A DNA stretch of 64,000 nucleotides, taken from contig JADFSR010000001.1 in NCBI GenBank assembly GCA_022560615.1, forward strand, positions 124,001 through 188,000, read 5' to 3'. Made by a program: the position numbers and the translations under genes. Below, piece after piece: positions 9,791 to 18,780 of this stretch; positions within the stretch are counted from its first letter, which is position 1; the number at the start of each line of letters is the position of its first letter. The DNA is from Gemmatimonadota bacterium (lineage in GTDB: Bacteria > Gemmatimonadota > Gemmatimonadetes > Longimicrobiales > Gaopeijiaceae). Below the pieces are notes generated by a model that did not search any database, was not told the origin of the DNA, and saw nothing but the letters and a program-made list of their open reading frames with translations.

Positions 9791-10447
9791 ATGCGAAGGC
9801 GATACACGTTGACCCTCGTCGCGGCAGGCGTCGTCGCTTTGCTTGGGTGTGAGGGCGGGGATGAGGCGACGGAACAGGCCACGATGGACGAAGTGAACGA
9901 GGTCGTGTTGGGTCCGGTGGACGGACACGATCTACCACCGACCGACATCGATCGTGTGTTGGCGGGACAGATGGCACCCGACTTCTCAGCGACTTCCCTG
10001 GCGGGCCCCGTTGTCACGCTGTCGCAATTTCGCGGGGAGAAGAACGTCGTGCTGTTCTTCTATCGCGGCCACTGGTGACCCTTCTGCGCCAAGCAGCTCG
10101 GCGAGCTGCAAGACTTCCTGACGCCTGAGCAGCGCGAGACGACCGAGATCCTCGCGCTGTCCTCGGACGACCCCGAACAGCTCCAGATGATGGTCGACCG
10201 CGTGGCCGAGGAGGCCGACGGTTATGTCATCGACTTCACTCTGCTCTCGGATCCCGACGCGGCGATCATCAACCGGTACGGGCTCTTCAACCAAGACGAC
10301 CCGCGTGGACGTGCTATTCCGCACCCCACGGCGTATGTAATCGACAGGGAAGGACGGGTCCATTGGAAGTTCACTGAGGTGAACTACGAGATCCGTCCGG
10401 AGAACGAGGACATCCTGGCTGCCTTGGCGGAGATCGAGGGAATGTGA
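9791..10447 (+). CDS. Selenocysteine-containing lipoprotein peroxiredoxin (AhpC/TSA-like), UGA recoded at codon 96
   Basis: Read with the in-frame UGA at 10076-10078 as selenocysteine, this is a 218-residue peroxiredoxin-like protein. The N-terminus is a lipoprotein signal with lipobox LLGC (Cys20). The thioredoxin-fold domain starts at APDFSATSL and runs to the end. The UGA sits in FFYRGHW-UGA-PFCAKQL, at the position of the first cysteine of the YRGxWCPxC motif of peroxiredoxin-like proteins. It therefore gives a UxxC redox pair (Sec96, Cys99). Translation continues in frame with normal family sequence to 10447. A SECIS-like hairpin follows the UGA and selD is 3 kb downstream. It probably reduces peroxides at a periplasm-facing membrane surface. 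The start is ATG at 9791 with GGAG upstream. Confidence 0.88.
10093..10109 (+). promoter_or_regulatory. SECIS-like hairpin of the selenoprotein peroxiredoxin
   Basis: A seven-base stem GCAGCTC/GAGCTGC closes a three-base loop, GGC, that begins 22 bases after the UGA ends. The small apical loop with G in its first two positions and the distance from the UGA agree with bacterial SECIS elements, which are read by SelB. No folding program was run. Confidence 0.7.
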
Positions 10448-10509
10448 GGGCAGCGACCCGACCTAGTACCTAGTCGCAGACAAGGACGTCCCGAGCGTGT
10501 AGTGCTCCG

Positions 10510-11622
10510 CTAGTCCCCTGCGGCCGGAACCGCGATGACTCTCCCGTCCAGCGTCACGGTTTCCACACCACGTCGGACGTACGCGAGCGCTAGCGTCTCC
10601 CCGTACTTCGGCGATTGCACCGCCGAAGTGATCCACCCCACGACCTTGTCCGAGCCGTCAGCGAGCAGCTCGGTCCCCTTGGTGGGCGTCGGCACGTCCC
10701 CCAACCGCAACTGCCGCAGCTGTCGGTTCACGTGCCCACGGTCGCGGATGCGGATGATGACTTCCTGACCCGTATAGCACCCCTTGTCATAGTCGATCGC
10801 CCGGTCGTGGATTCCGGCCTCGATGGGGATGGTGGTTTCGTCCATGTCGCTGCCGAATGCCGGGCGCCCGCCTTCGACCCGCAGTGTGGACCACACACCG
10901 TGACCTGCCGGACGGACGCCGTCGGCTACGACGGCTTTCCAGAGCGCGGTCACCGACGCCGCGGGTCCTACGACCGAGTACGCTTCCGGCCACACCTCTT
11001 CGGTCTTGATGACCGCGAGGCCATCCACGACCGACGAGCCGGTGAGCCGCCACTCGCCTTCGCGCAACGCCGAGAGCTCGTCGGCACCAACCCGCAGGCC
11101 GAGTGCCAGGCGCGAGAGCACAGTCGCCGACTCGGGGCCCGCCACGGTGATCATCGCCGTGGAGGCGGACACGTCCTCGAGCACGGCGAATCGGGGCGGT
11201 AAGAACTTCGTGAAGTTCTCGAGAAGCGCGGACACACCCGCGACCGGGACGTCGAGCAGGAAGCCCGCCGACTCTTCGTCTCCGCGCAGCATCGCCCACA
11301 GGTCGGAGAGCATCCTCCCTTTGACGGTAAGCACCGCGTGGTACGTCGCTTCGCCACCCAGCACTTCGTCGCCGTGTTCGTCGGGCGCCTCGGGCATGCG
11401 GCCGCTGAGGATTCCGCCGAGCATCTGGCCGGGTGCACGACCCGTGACGGCAAGCCGTGTGCGGTGGCTCCGGTCGAAGACCGCCGCAAGCGACGTGGCC
11501 GCCTCGTACGAACCGGCCGGATCACCGAAGTGGCGCATCAGGCGGCGACCGTGGTAGTCGGCAGGGACGCCGCCGGCCGCTTCCATCGCATCCCAGAGGG
11601 GGCTCACGCGCTCGGCAGTCAC
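10510..11622 (-). CDS. ygfZ: YgfZ/GcvT-like folate-binding protein
   Basis: A 370-residue protein of the aminomethyltransferase-fold family. The signature KGCYTGQEVIIRIRDRGHVNR, with the YgfZ-specific cysteine motif K-G-C-Y-T-G-Q, lies about residue 280. That motif separates YgfZ from glycine cleavage T-protein. YgfZ is known to help maintain iron-sulfur enzymes, probably with tetrahydrofolate. The GTG start (11622) overlaps the stop of the upstream SirB1 gene by four bases (GTGA), so the two are co-translated. It converges on the selenoprotein gene with a 62-base gap. Confidence 0.9.
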   Translation of the reverse strand: MTAERVSPLWDAMEAAGGVPADYHGRRLMRHFGDPAGSYEAATSLAAVFDRSHRTRLAVTGRAPGQMLGGILSGRMPEAPDEHGDEVLGGEATYHAVLTVKGRMLSDLWAMLRGDEESAGFLLDVPVAGVSALLENFTKFLPPRFAVLEDVSASTAMITVAGPESATVLSRLALGLRVGADELSALREGEWRLTGSSVVDGLAVIKTEEVWPEAYSVVGPAASVTALWKAVVADGVRPAGHGVWSTLRVEGGRPAFGSDMDETTIPIEAGIHDRAIDYDKGCYTGQEVIIRIRDRGHVNRQLRQLRLGDVPTPTKGTELLADGSDKVVGWITSAVQSPKYGETLALAYVRRGVETVTLDGRVIAVPAAGD

Positions 11623-12476
11623 ACTCCCTCCAAGTCGTCCGAAGGCATGATCCCGGCGCGCAGATCACGTACGACCTCCTCGACTCGCCGGGCGTCGGCC
11701 GCGGCGGGCGATACCTGCAGGTATTCCTCGAGCTGTTCGGCTGCCTCGTCGTGGCGGCCCATGCGCGCGAGCAGCACTCCGCGGGAACGGTTCTCCACCG
11801 GAGCCATGGGAGTCACGAGCAGGATTCGCTCTACCGCCGCCAGGGCCCGTGCGTGATCCCCAACGTTCAGGTAGATCCCCTTCAGGTTGGTGAGCAGCCG
11901 CACGAGCATGTCGCGGCGGGTGGCCTTGCGCATGAACGCATCCTTCAACTGGACAACGCCCCCGTAGACGCCGTCGAGAAGCTCCTGGGCCTCGTCCTCG
12001 AAGCGGACCTTGCCGCCGTCGAACGGGTCGAGCAAGAGGTCGAGCGCGTCGCCCTTGTAGCGGACGAGAAAGCGGCCGGGGAAACTCACACCCTCGAGCG
12101 GCAGACCGAGCCTCCATCCGACTTCGAGCGTCACGATTCCCAGCGTGAGCGGGATGCCGAGTCCGCGATCGAGCACGTCGTTCAAGAAGGAGTTCCGTGG
12201 GTCGTAGTAAGCCTTCCGGTTCCCCGTGAACTTGCGACGCACGTAGAGCGTGGCGAGCAGCTCGTCGAGGACTACGAGTGGCGCGGTCTCATTCGCGAGC
12301 CGGTCCTTCACTTCCTCCGCGAGCTGGTCCAGGCGGGCCAAGTAGAGCTCGACCGAGAGTTGGGGGTACTCCTCCTTGGCAACGAGCAGCAACGCGCGCG
12401 CGAGGTTCATCTCCCATTCGCTTCGGGCGATCTCGTCCGCGAGGAGTCGGCGGGGGGTGACGGTAGGTATGCTCAC
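11619..12476 (-). CDS. SirB1-family transglutaminase-like/TPR protein
   Basis: A protein of about 285 residues with the SirB1 layout. The first part carries ALLLVAKEEYPQLSVELYLARLDQLA, then RNSFLNDVLDRGLGIPLTLGIVTLEVGWRLGLPLEGVSFPGRFLVRY, the transglutaminase-like core. The C-terminal third holds TPR-like helices (NLKGIYLNVGDHARALAAVERIL). I chose the GTG at 12476; a further ATG at 12542 adds 22 residues with no family similarity and neither has a clear ribosome site. The function of SirB1 is not settled. It is coupled to ygfZ. Confidence 0.8.
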   Translation of the reverse strand: MSIPTVTPRRLLADEIARSEWEMNLARALLLVAKEEYPQLSVELYLARLDQLAEEVKDRLANETAPLVVLDELLATLYVRRKFTGNRKAYYDPRNSFLNDVLDRGLGIPLTLGIVTLEVGWRLGLPLEGVSFPGRFLVRYKGDALDLLLDPFDGGKVRFEDEAQELLDGVYGGVVQLKDAFMRKATRRDMLVRLLTNLKGIYLNVGDHARALAAVERILLVTPMAPVENRSRGVLLARMGRHDEAAEQLEEYLQVSPAAADARRVEEVVRDLRAGIMPSDDLEGV

Positions 12477-12618
12477 GGGTCCGAAACTTGTTCGTCTAAC
12501 GCGACGGTGGATGATGTTGGCCGATCCCAAGGGAGCGGGCACATGAGTACCCTGCGTGGAGTCGTGGTTTCCACTCGAGACTGTTGCCCGCCCTTCCTCC
12601 CGCGGTCATCGTATCCGC

Positions 12619-13287
12619 ATGCCGTGCCGACCCGTGTTCTTCAAGCCAGCCATTCGACTCCCCAAGCCTCTGTGTCTCGCGCTCACGCTCGGTCCCCTGC
12701 TCGGTCTCATAATAGCGCCACCCGCCGCCGCTCAGGGCACCGCCACCTTCGGCGGCTTCGTCGGCCAGGTCGAGTCCCGCCAACTCCATAGCCACGACAT
12801 CGACACGGAGACCCGCACCGACGTCGTTCTCGGAGCGTTCGCCGACTTGACCACGCCGATCTCGTGGCTACACATCGTGCTGGAAGCTTCCCTCGCGCGC
12901 CGAGGCGGAGACTATGAGACCGAGACGAGCGGCGGCCCGGCTACGCAGACCGCCCGAGTCGACTACTTGAGCTTCGCGCTCCTGCCTACCGGAAGACTCG
13001 AACTCGGTCCAGCGGCGCTCTACGCATCGCTTGGATTCGCGCGCGAGTCGGACCTCGGCACACGCTCCACGGCGGAGCTCGCGCCGCTGTTCATTGAGCC
13101 CGCGTCGCAAGTGCTCGCACTCGTAGCCGCAGCCGGCGTCGAGATATCCATCAAGCGAGGGTGGTCTGCACGACTGGAAGTACGCGAACTCAATCAAGTG
13201 TCGCCCGCCTTCAGACCGCCGTCAGGAGACATCCGACACCGGTCGCGCGAGTTTGTCATCAAGGTCGGGATGCGCCCGGGAGGGTGA
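12619..13287 (+). CDS. Secreted beta-barrel-like outer-membrane protein, unknown
   Basis: A 222-residue protein. The ATG at 12619 is followed by a basic segment and a hydrophobic stretch ending at PPAAAQ, a typical signal peptide with cleavage before GTATFGGF. The mature part has alternating amphipathic strands (SWLHIVLEASLARRGG, VDYLSFALLPTGRLELG, GWSARLEVREL) and ends FVIKVGMRPGG. This suggests a small eight-stranded barrel. There are no cysteines in the mature protein. It lies divergently from sirB1 and 73 bases before selD, possibly on the same transcript. Confidence 0.6.
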   Translation: MPCRPVFFKPAIRLPKPLCLALTLGPLLGLIIAPPAAAQGTATFGGFVGQVESRQLHSHDIDTETRTDVVLGAFADLTTPISWLHIVLEASLARRGGDYETETSGGPATQTARVDYLSFALLPTGRLELGPAALYASLGFARESDLGTRSTAELAPLFIEPASQVLALVAAAGVEISIKRGWSARLEVRELNQVSPAFRPPSGDIRHRSREFVIKVGMRPGG

Positions 13288-13360
13288 GCGCCCATCTTGC
13301 CCGCGAACGTGCGCGACCGCAACACTCGATGCTCCATGAACCCCCAACCGCGAGGAGGCC

Positions 13361-14443
13361 ATGACCAACGAGCCCCGGGACCAGAGGCCGAAGATTCGGC
13401 TGTCCCAGCTCAGTCACGGCGCCGGTTGAGCTTGTAAGCTCGGGATGTCCGAACTGACGCAGGTTCTGCGTCACGTCCTGCCGGTGGAAGATCCGAACGT
13501 GCTCGTCGGGCATACGACGGGCGACGATGCTGCCGTGTACCGTCTAGCCGACGACCGTGCCCTGGTCGTGACGGCCGACTTTTTCACGCCCATCGTCGAC
13601 GACCCATATGACTTCGGACGCATCGCCGCGGCCAACGCCTTGTCGGACATTTACGCCATGGGCGCGACGCCGCTCTTCGCGCTGAACCTGGTCGGCTTTC
13701 CAAGGGAGCTCCTCGGGGACGGCATTCTCGACGAGATCCTCCGCGGGGGAAGTGACCTGACCCGATCAGTCGGGATTCCCACTCTGGGCGGCCACTCGAT
13801 CGACGACGCCGAGCCGAAGTACGGCCTAGTGGCGGTCGGTGAAGTGCATCCGGACCACATGGTCACGAATGCCGGGGCCAAGCCGGGTGACGTCCTTGTT
13901 CTCACCAAGCCTCTGGGCTCCGGGGTGATCGCTACGGCGATCAAACAGGGCGCGGCGCCGGACGATGTGATCACAAGAGCCGTCGAGGTCATGGTGACCC
14001 TCAACGCGGGCGCCGCGGAGGCCATGCGAAACGCCGATGTCATCGCCGGAACCGACGTGACCGGATTCGGTCTTCTCGGTCATCTGCACAACATGCTGCG
14101 AGCGTCGGGAGTCGCGGCCACCCTGCGCTCGGCCGACGTCCCCATCATTTCGGGGGCGCGGGAGTTGGTCGAAGCCGGACACGTGCCCGGAGGCACCACG
14201 CGCAACCTGGAAGACCTGGCGGATAGCGTATCGTTCGCCGACTCCGTCGACGACTTCACCCGCACGCTCCTCGGCGACGCGCAGACCTCCGGCGGGTTGC
14301 TGATGTGCGTGTCCCCCGATGCCGTCGAGCCGCTGCTGCTCGACCTGGTGGATGGGCGGAGCCCTGTGGCAGCCGTGATCGGCGAGGTCGTGGAGGGTGT
14401 GGAGGGTGTGGAGGGCGGCGCGGGGCGGATCAGGGTCGAGTAG
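13361..14443 (+). CDS. selD: Selenide, water dikinase SelD containing selenocysteine (UGA at codon 23)
   Basis: SelD makes selenophosphate from selenide and ATP for selenocysteine synthesis. A conventional reading from the ATG at 13445 would lack the active site. From the ATG at 13361, preceded by AGGAGG, the frame reads MTNEPRDQRPKIRLSQL then SHGAG-UGA-ACKLGM, with the UGA at 13427-13429 at the catalytic Cys/Sec position of SelD and the essential lysine two residues after it (ACK). The 360-residue product then shows the GDDAAVY, TADFFTPIVDDPYDFGRIAAANALSDIYAMGA and DVTGFGLLGH blocks of the family. A SECIS-like hairpin follows. The gene overlaps the convergent FkbM gene by 14 bases. Confidence 0.95.
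13455..13473 (+). promoter_or_regulatory. SECIS-like hairpin of selD
   Basis: A perfect eight-base stem TGACGCAG/CTGCGTCA closes a GTT loop, so the top of the hairpin reads G-GTT-C. The loop starts 34 bases after the UGA ends, within the usual bacterial range. The guanine at the start of the loop is the feature normally recognised by SelB. Confidence 0.75.
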
Positions 14444-15293
14444 GCCCCCTCGGCCGCCGTTCCATCACCAGATTCAACTTCGTCTTGAGCAGCGCTCCGT
14501 AACCGTTCCGCTCGAGCAGTTCGCGCAGATCCCGGTGCCGCGCCGTCTCCTTGAACTCGGTGATGATGAGCGTCGGCCAGAGCCCATCAGGCGCTTCACC
14601 GAAGAATGCCTCCATCACCGGAAGCTCCATGCCTTCGATGTCGATCTTGAGGGCGTCGACACAGGTGAGGCCCTCGGCCTGGAGCACCGCCGCGAGAGGT
14701 CGCACAGCGACGGTCTCCGTTCGAACGATGGCCGAGTCAGGCACGTCTGGCCGTTCGAGGCTGCTCTCGCCCAGGTTTCCGGCGCGCACGAACAGCGTGC
14801 CCTCACTCTCCGACACGCCGACAGCCGCACGAACGACGCGCACATTCTCGCACGCGTTCCAGGACAGGTTTGCTTCGAGCCCGGCAACGAGCTGGGGGTC
14901 CGGCTCGATCGCGACGACCGTGACATCGCTACCCAGGACGCTGTGCATCCACAACGAGTATCCCCCGACATTGGCGCCGACGTCGACGAACACGAAGCCG
15001 GCCTTCGCGCGAAGCGCCAACAGCTCCCGCTCCTGCCAGTCCCACTGCTGCGGCATGAACAGGATCCGAGCCTCCGCGAGGTTGCCCGACGGGAATAGCC
15101 GCAGCCTCAGACCCCACACCTCCGTGTCCAGCGGAGTGTCCAGGGCAGCACGGGCCACCCGGCGTAGCAGCAGGGAAGCCCGCTCGCCAGCCCATCTGGG
15201 CGGCATCGACCGACACAGGCGGATGAACCAACCGCGCAGGGGACCTGGCTCGTACCGTCCCCACGGATGCGTCAGTTGCTCGAGCCGATCCAC
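14430..15293 (-). CDS. FkbM-family SAM-dependent methyltransferase
   Basis: A 287-residue protein if started at the GTG at 15293, which lies one base after the lon stop. The S-adenosylmethionine motif VFVDVGANVGGYSLWMHSVLG and the downstream acidic loop VVAIEPDPQLVAGLEANL are clear. The FkbM signature DALKIDIEGMELPVMEAFF follows near residue 225. FkbM proteins O-methylate sugars and other small molecules; the substrate here is unknown. Extending the frame upstream gives only Arg-rich sequence antisense in character to the lon tail, which supports the chosen start. Confidence 0.82.
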   Translation of the reverse strand: MDRLEQLTHPWGRYEPGPLRGWFIRLCRSMPPRWAGERASLLLRRVARAALDTPLDTEVWGLRLRLFPSGNLAEARILFMPQQWDWQERELLALRAKAGFVFVDVGANVGGYSLWMHSVLGSDVTVVAIEPDPQLVAGLEANLSWNACENVRVVRAAVGVSESEGTLFVRAGNLGESSLERPDVPDSAIVRTETVAVRPLAAVLQAEGLTCVDALKIDIEGMELPVMEAFFGEAPDGLWPTLIITEFKETARHRDLRELLERNGYGALLKTKLNLVMERRPRGPTRP

Positions 15294-15294
15294 G

Positions 15295-17874
15295 TCAGCT
15301 AGCGAGGCTGTCCTTCTTGGCCCTCTTTCTAGAGGCGGCCTTCTTCGCCGAGCCCGCCTTCTTCTTCGGGCCCGCCTTCTTCTTCCGAGTCGCCTTTTTC
15401 GTCCCGGATGGCGTCGGCGCAATCGTCTTCGCGGTGCTCTTGCCGCCGACGAGGGCGGTGGAGATCACGTCATCGAGCGTCTCAGCCAGATGGAACGTCG
15501 TCCTCTCGCGCACCTCGTCGGGGATGTCCTCGAGGTCCGCCTCGTTGTCGATCGGGAGGATGACTTCGGTGACGCCCGCACGCACGGCACCGAGCACCTT
15601 CTCCTTCAGGCCGCCGATCGGGAGCACCCGTCCGGTGAGCGTTAGCTCTCCCGTCATCGACACGCCGCGTCGGACCTTTCGGCCCGACACGGCCGAAACG
15701 AGCGCCGTCGCCATCGTTATACCCGCCGACGGACCGTCCTTGGGGATCGCTCCGGCCGGAACGTGGATGTGCACGTCACGGCCCCGCAGCGAGTCCTCCG
15801 CGATCCCGAGCTGCTTCCAGTGCGCTTTCGCGAAGGAGAGTGCCGCGCGACCCGACTCCTTCATCACATCGCCGAGCTGGCCGGTGAGGATGAGACCACC
15901 GTTGCCCTCACCGGGCATGACACTCGCCTCGACGAACATGATGTCACCACCCATGGGTGTGTAGAACATGCCCGTCGCGACACCCACGGTGTCCTCGTCG
16001 GCGATGCGCTCCGGGTGGACCCGGGGCCGGCCGAGTAGCTCCCGAACATCATCCTTGGTCGCTCCGATCTTCTCGAGCTTACCGCCAGCGATCCGGCGCG
16101 CGATCTTGCGTGCGAATCTGCCGAGCTCCCGCTCGAGCTGCCGCACACCGGACTCGCGCGTGTAGCTCTGCACCACGCTGAGAACCGCGTCGTCCTCCAT
16201 CTGCAGCTCGTCCTCGGTGAGGCTGTTCTCCTTTCGCTGACGCGGCAGCAGATAGCGTTTCGCGATCTGGAGCTTCTCGAGCTCGGTGTAGCCGGCGAAG
16301 TCGACACGTTCCATGCGATCAAGCAGCGGACCAGGAATCCGGTCCAGGTAGTTCGCCGTCGCGATGAAGAGCACCTCGGAGAGGTCGAACGGGATGCCGA
16401 GGTAGTGATCGACGAACGACGAGTTCTGAGCCGGATCGAGCACCTCCAGGAGGGCGGAGCTCGGGTCGCCCTGGAACGACACCCCGAGCTTGTCGACCTC
16501 GTCGAGCAAGAAGACCGGGTTCTTGGTCTTGGCCTGTCTCATGCCCTGGATGATGCGGCCCGGCATGGCACCGACGTACGTGCGCCGGTGCCCGCGCACG
16601 TCCGCCTCGTCGCGCGCGCCACCCAGCGAGATCCGCACGTACTTCCGGCCGAGCGCACGTGCGATCGACCGCGCGATCGATGTCTTGCCCACGCCGGGCG
16701 GTCCGACGAAGAGTAGAATGGGCCCACGACCCGTCAGCGTGTCGTCGACGTCGTCCGACTCGACATCGTCCTTTCCGTTCGCGCTCGACGAGCCACTCGC
16801 CTCGGCGTCCGCGTCAGCCTCCTCGGAACCAACTCCGTTGGACCGGTCCATCTTGAGCTTGCGTACGGCGAGGAACTCGAGGATGCGGTCCTTCACGTCG
16901 TCGAGACCGTGGTGATCCTCCTCGAGAATCTTCGTCGCCCGAGCGAGGTTGATCTTCTCTTCGGTCCGCTCGCTCCACGGCAGTTCGGTCACCCACTCCA
17001 GGAAGGTGCGGATCACCTGATACTCCGCGGACTGCGGGCTCGTACGCTCCAGACGCCTCAGCTCGCGATCGACTTCGGAGCGCTGCTCCTCACTCAACTC
17101 GAGCTCCTCGATGCGTTCACGCATCTCTTCGACGTCGTCACGTTCCTCCCCATCGCCGAGCTCTTTTTGGATCGCCTTGAGCTGCTCTCTCAAGAGCATT
17201 TCGCGCTGACGTTCGCCCAGCTCCGACTGCACCTTCGCCTGGATGTCCTCCTGAGCGTCTATGCGCGCGAGTTCGCGCTCCACGGCAAGAAGACAAGCAC
17301 GCATGCGAGCCTCGTCGTCGAGCGTCTCCAGAAGCTCCTGTTTGCTCGGCGTCTCCAGCTCCAGGTAGAACGCGACGAGGTCGGCGAACGGCCCGGGCTC
17401 ATCCACGCCCTGGATGAGTTGGTTCAGCGCCTCCGCGGGCACCCCGCGTCGAGTACCGAGTTCGGCTGCGCGATCCCTCAATTCGCGGTCGAGTGCCTGG
17501 AAGGCGGGATCGTCGGGGTTCTGCGGCTCTTGGTGCACCATCTCGAGAAGCACCGCCTGCAACATCGCCTGCCCCTCATCGTGGTACGTCAGCGCCTGTG
17601 CACGGGCCTCCCCCTGTACCAGAAGCTGGACGCCCCCACGCACCCGGTGCGTCTGAATGATGCGTACTACGGTTCCGATGTTGTACAGGAACTCAGGACG
17701 GGGATCGTCTACGTTTTCTCTCTGGGCAACGGCGAACATGCGACGATCACCGTCCAGGGCTGCCTGGACGGCCTCGACGGTTCCGGGTCTCCCGGCTGAG
17801 ATGGGTACAGCGACCCCCGGATATACGACTGTGTCCCGGAGTGGTAGGACCGGAAGCGTAAATCGCTCGCCCAT
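15295..17874 (-). CDS. lon: ATP-dependent protease Lon (La) with acidic insert and Lys/Ala-rich tail
   Basis: An 859-residue Lon protease. The order is an N-terminal substrate-binding domain (LPVLPLRDTVVYPGVAVPI), a coiled-coil region, an AAA+ module with Walker A GPPGVGKT and Walker B VFLLDEVDK, and a Ser-Lys protease domain with catalytic Ser in PKDGPSAGITMA and Lys in GGLKEKVLGAVRAG. Two features are atypical. An acidic spacer (EEADADAEASGSS, then DDVESDDVDD) sits just before the AAA+ module. A C-terminal tail of about 50 residues is rich in Lys and Ala (repeats of KKAGPKKKAGSAKKAASRK). I started at the ATG at 17874, with AAAGGG upstream, because homology begins there. Confidence 0.95.
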   Translation of the reverse strand: MGERFTLPVLPLRDTVVYPGVAVPISAGRPGTVEAVQAALDGDRRMFAVAQRENVDDPRPEFLYNIGTVVRIIQTHRVRGGVQLLVQGEARAQALTYHDEGQAMLQAVLLEMVHQEPQNPDDPAFQALDRELRDRAAELGTRRGVPAEALNQLIQGVDEPGPFADLVAFYLELETPSKQELLETLDDEARMRACLLAVERELARIDAQEDIQAKVQSELGERQREMLLREQLKAIQKELGDGEERDDVEEMRERIEELELSEEQRSEVDRELRRLERTSPQSAEYQVIRTFLEWVTELPWSERTEEKINLARATKILEEDHHGLDDVKDRILEFLAVRKLKMDRSNGVGSEEADADAEASGSSSANGKDDVESDDVDDTLTGRGPILLFVGPPGVGKTSIARSIARALGRKYVRISLGGARDEADVRGHRRTYVGAMPGRIIQGMRQAKTKNPVFLLDEVDKLGVSFQGDPSSALLEVLDPAQNSSFVDHYLGIPFDLSEVLFIATANYLDRIPGPLLDRMERVDFAGYTELEKLQIAKRYLLPRQRKENSLTEDELQMEDDAVLSVVQSYTRESGVRQLERELGRFARKIARRIAGGKLEKIGATKDDVRELLGRPRVHPERIADEDTVGVATGMFYTPMGGDIMFVEASVMPGEGNGGLILTGQLGDVMKESGRAALSFAKAHWKQLGIAEDSLRGRDVHIHVPAGAIPKDGPSAGITMATALVSAVSGRKVRRGVSMTGELTLTGRVLPIGGLKEKVLGAVRAGVTEVILPIDNEADLEDIPDEVRERTTFHLAETLDDVISTALVGGKSTAKTIAPTPSGTKKATRKKKAGPKKKAGSAKKAASRKRAKKDSLAS

Positions 17875-18156
17875 GGAGTGCCCTTTCTCTTCCTCTTCGC
17901 CCTCGTCCAGCGACGAAGGCAACCCTTTATTGATCAGCATCGACACTTCGACGCCCGACCTGGAGTCGATGCGCGGAAGCGGCGCAAGCGTAGGTGCAGG
18001 ATCCTTGCCACCAGCAACGCACCAATCCGTGCCCCGATCGCATGAAAAGCTGCCAGACTGGCCGCCACCGTCTTCTGTGGCACGCCACTTTTTCACGCCG
18101 GCGGGGGCAGTTAGGTTGGCACCTCGTTCCTCCTTGCGCCACCGCCCGGGATCCAT

Positions 18157-18780
18157 ATGAGCGACAAGCTCAACGGCGTTACCTGGTTCCGTGGCTCTTC
18201 CGTGCGAATACGACGGACGGGCCTGGAGATCCACGTGGATCCGATCCACGTGTCCGACGATTCCACGGCGGACATCGTCCTGCTTACGCATCCCCACTAC
18301 GACAACTTCTCGGAGGACGACATCGCGAGGGTGCGCACTCCTGAGACGTTGATCATCGCCCCCGTGACGATGAAGAAGCAGCTCGGTGACGCCGACCATT
18401 TCATGCGACCGGGCGACATGCTTCAGCTCGAAGGCTTCGACGTGCTCGCGGTGCCGGCCCACAACGTGGAGAAGAAGTTCCACACTCCCGCCGACGGCTG
18501 GCTCGGCTACGTTTTCAGCGTCGGAGACACCACGTTCTACCACGCCGGGGACACCGACTTCCTTCCCTCGATGTTCGGGATCCGATGCGACGTCGCTTTC
18601 CTACCGTGCGGCGGCCACTACACGATGGGCGTAGACGACGCCGCTCGAGCAGCGGAGGCGTGCGGAGCCGAAACGATCATCCCGATTCATTGGGGCGAGC
18701 CGCACGGAGAGCGACGGGACGTCGAACGCCTCAACGATCTCTTCTCCGGCGAGGTCATAATCCTGGACAGAGTGGGCTGA
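18157..18780 (+). CDS. MBL-fold metal-dependent hydrolase (UPF0173-like)
   Basis: A 207-residue metallo-beta-lactamase-fold protein. Metal ligand motifs are visible as THPHYDN (residues about 46-52), the histidine in VPAHN, HAGDTD and IPIHWGE. The usual HxHxDH motif reads HPHYDN here, so the last histidine is replaced by Asn. The fold and remaining ligands fit the small L-ascorbate-6-phosphate-lactonase/UPF0173-like group whose substrates are mostly unknown. It is divergent from lon across a 283-base region and is followed at once by the gamma-glutamyltransferase gene. Confidence 0.78.
   Translation: MSDKLNGVTWFRGSSVRIRRTGLEIHVDPIHVSDDSTADIVLLTHPHYDNFSEDDIARVRTPETLIIAPVTMKKQLGDADHFMRPGDMLQLEGFDVLAVPAHNVEKKFHTPADGWLGYVFSVGDTTFYHAGDTDFLPSMFGIRCDVAFLPCGGHYTMGVDDAARAAEACGAETIIPIHWGEPHGERRDVERLNDLFSGEVIILDRVG

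Noticed and set aside
11457-12791. A 444-codon plus-strand frame over ygfZ and sirB1
   Set aside because: It is antisense to two recognised, coupled genes and its product has no coherent pattern.
17875-18543. Long N-terminal extension of Lon
   Set aside because: The extra 223 codons run antisense through the MBL gene and show no Lon homology; the family sequence starts at 17874.
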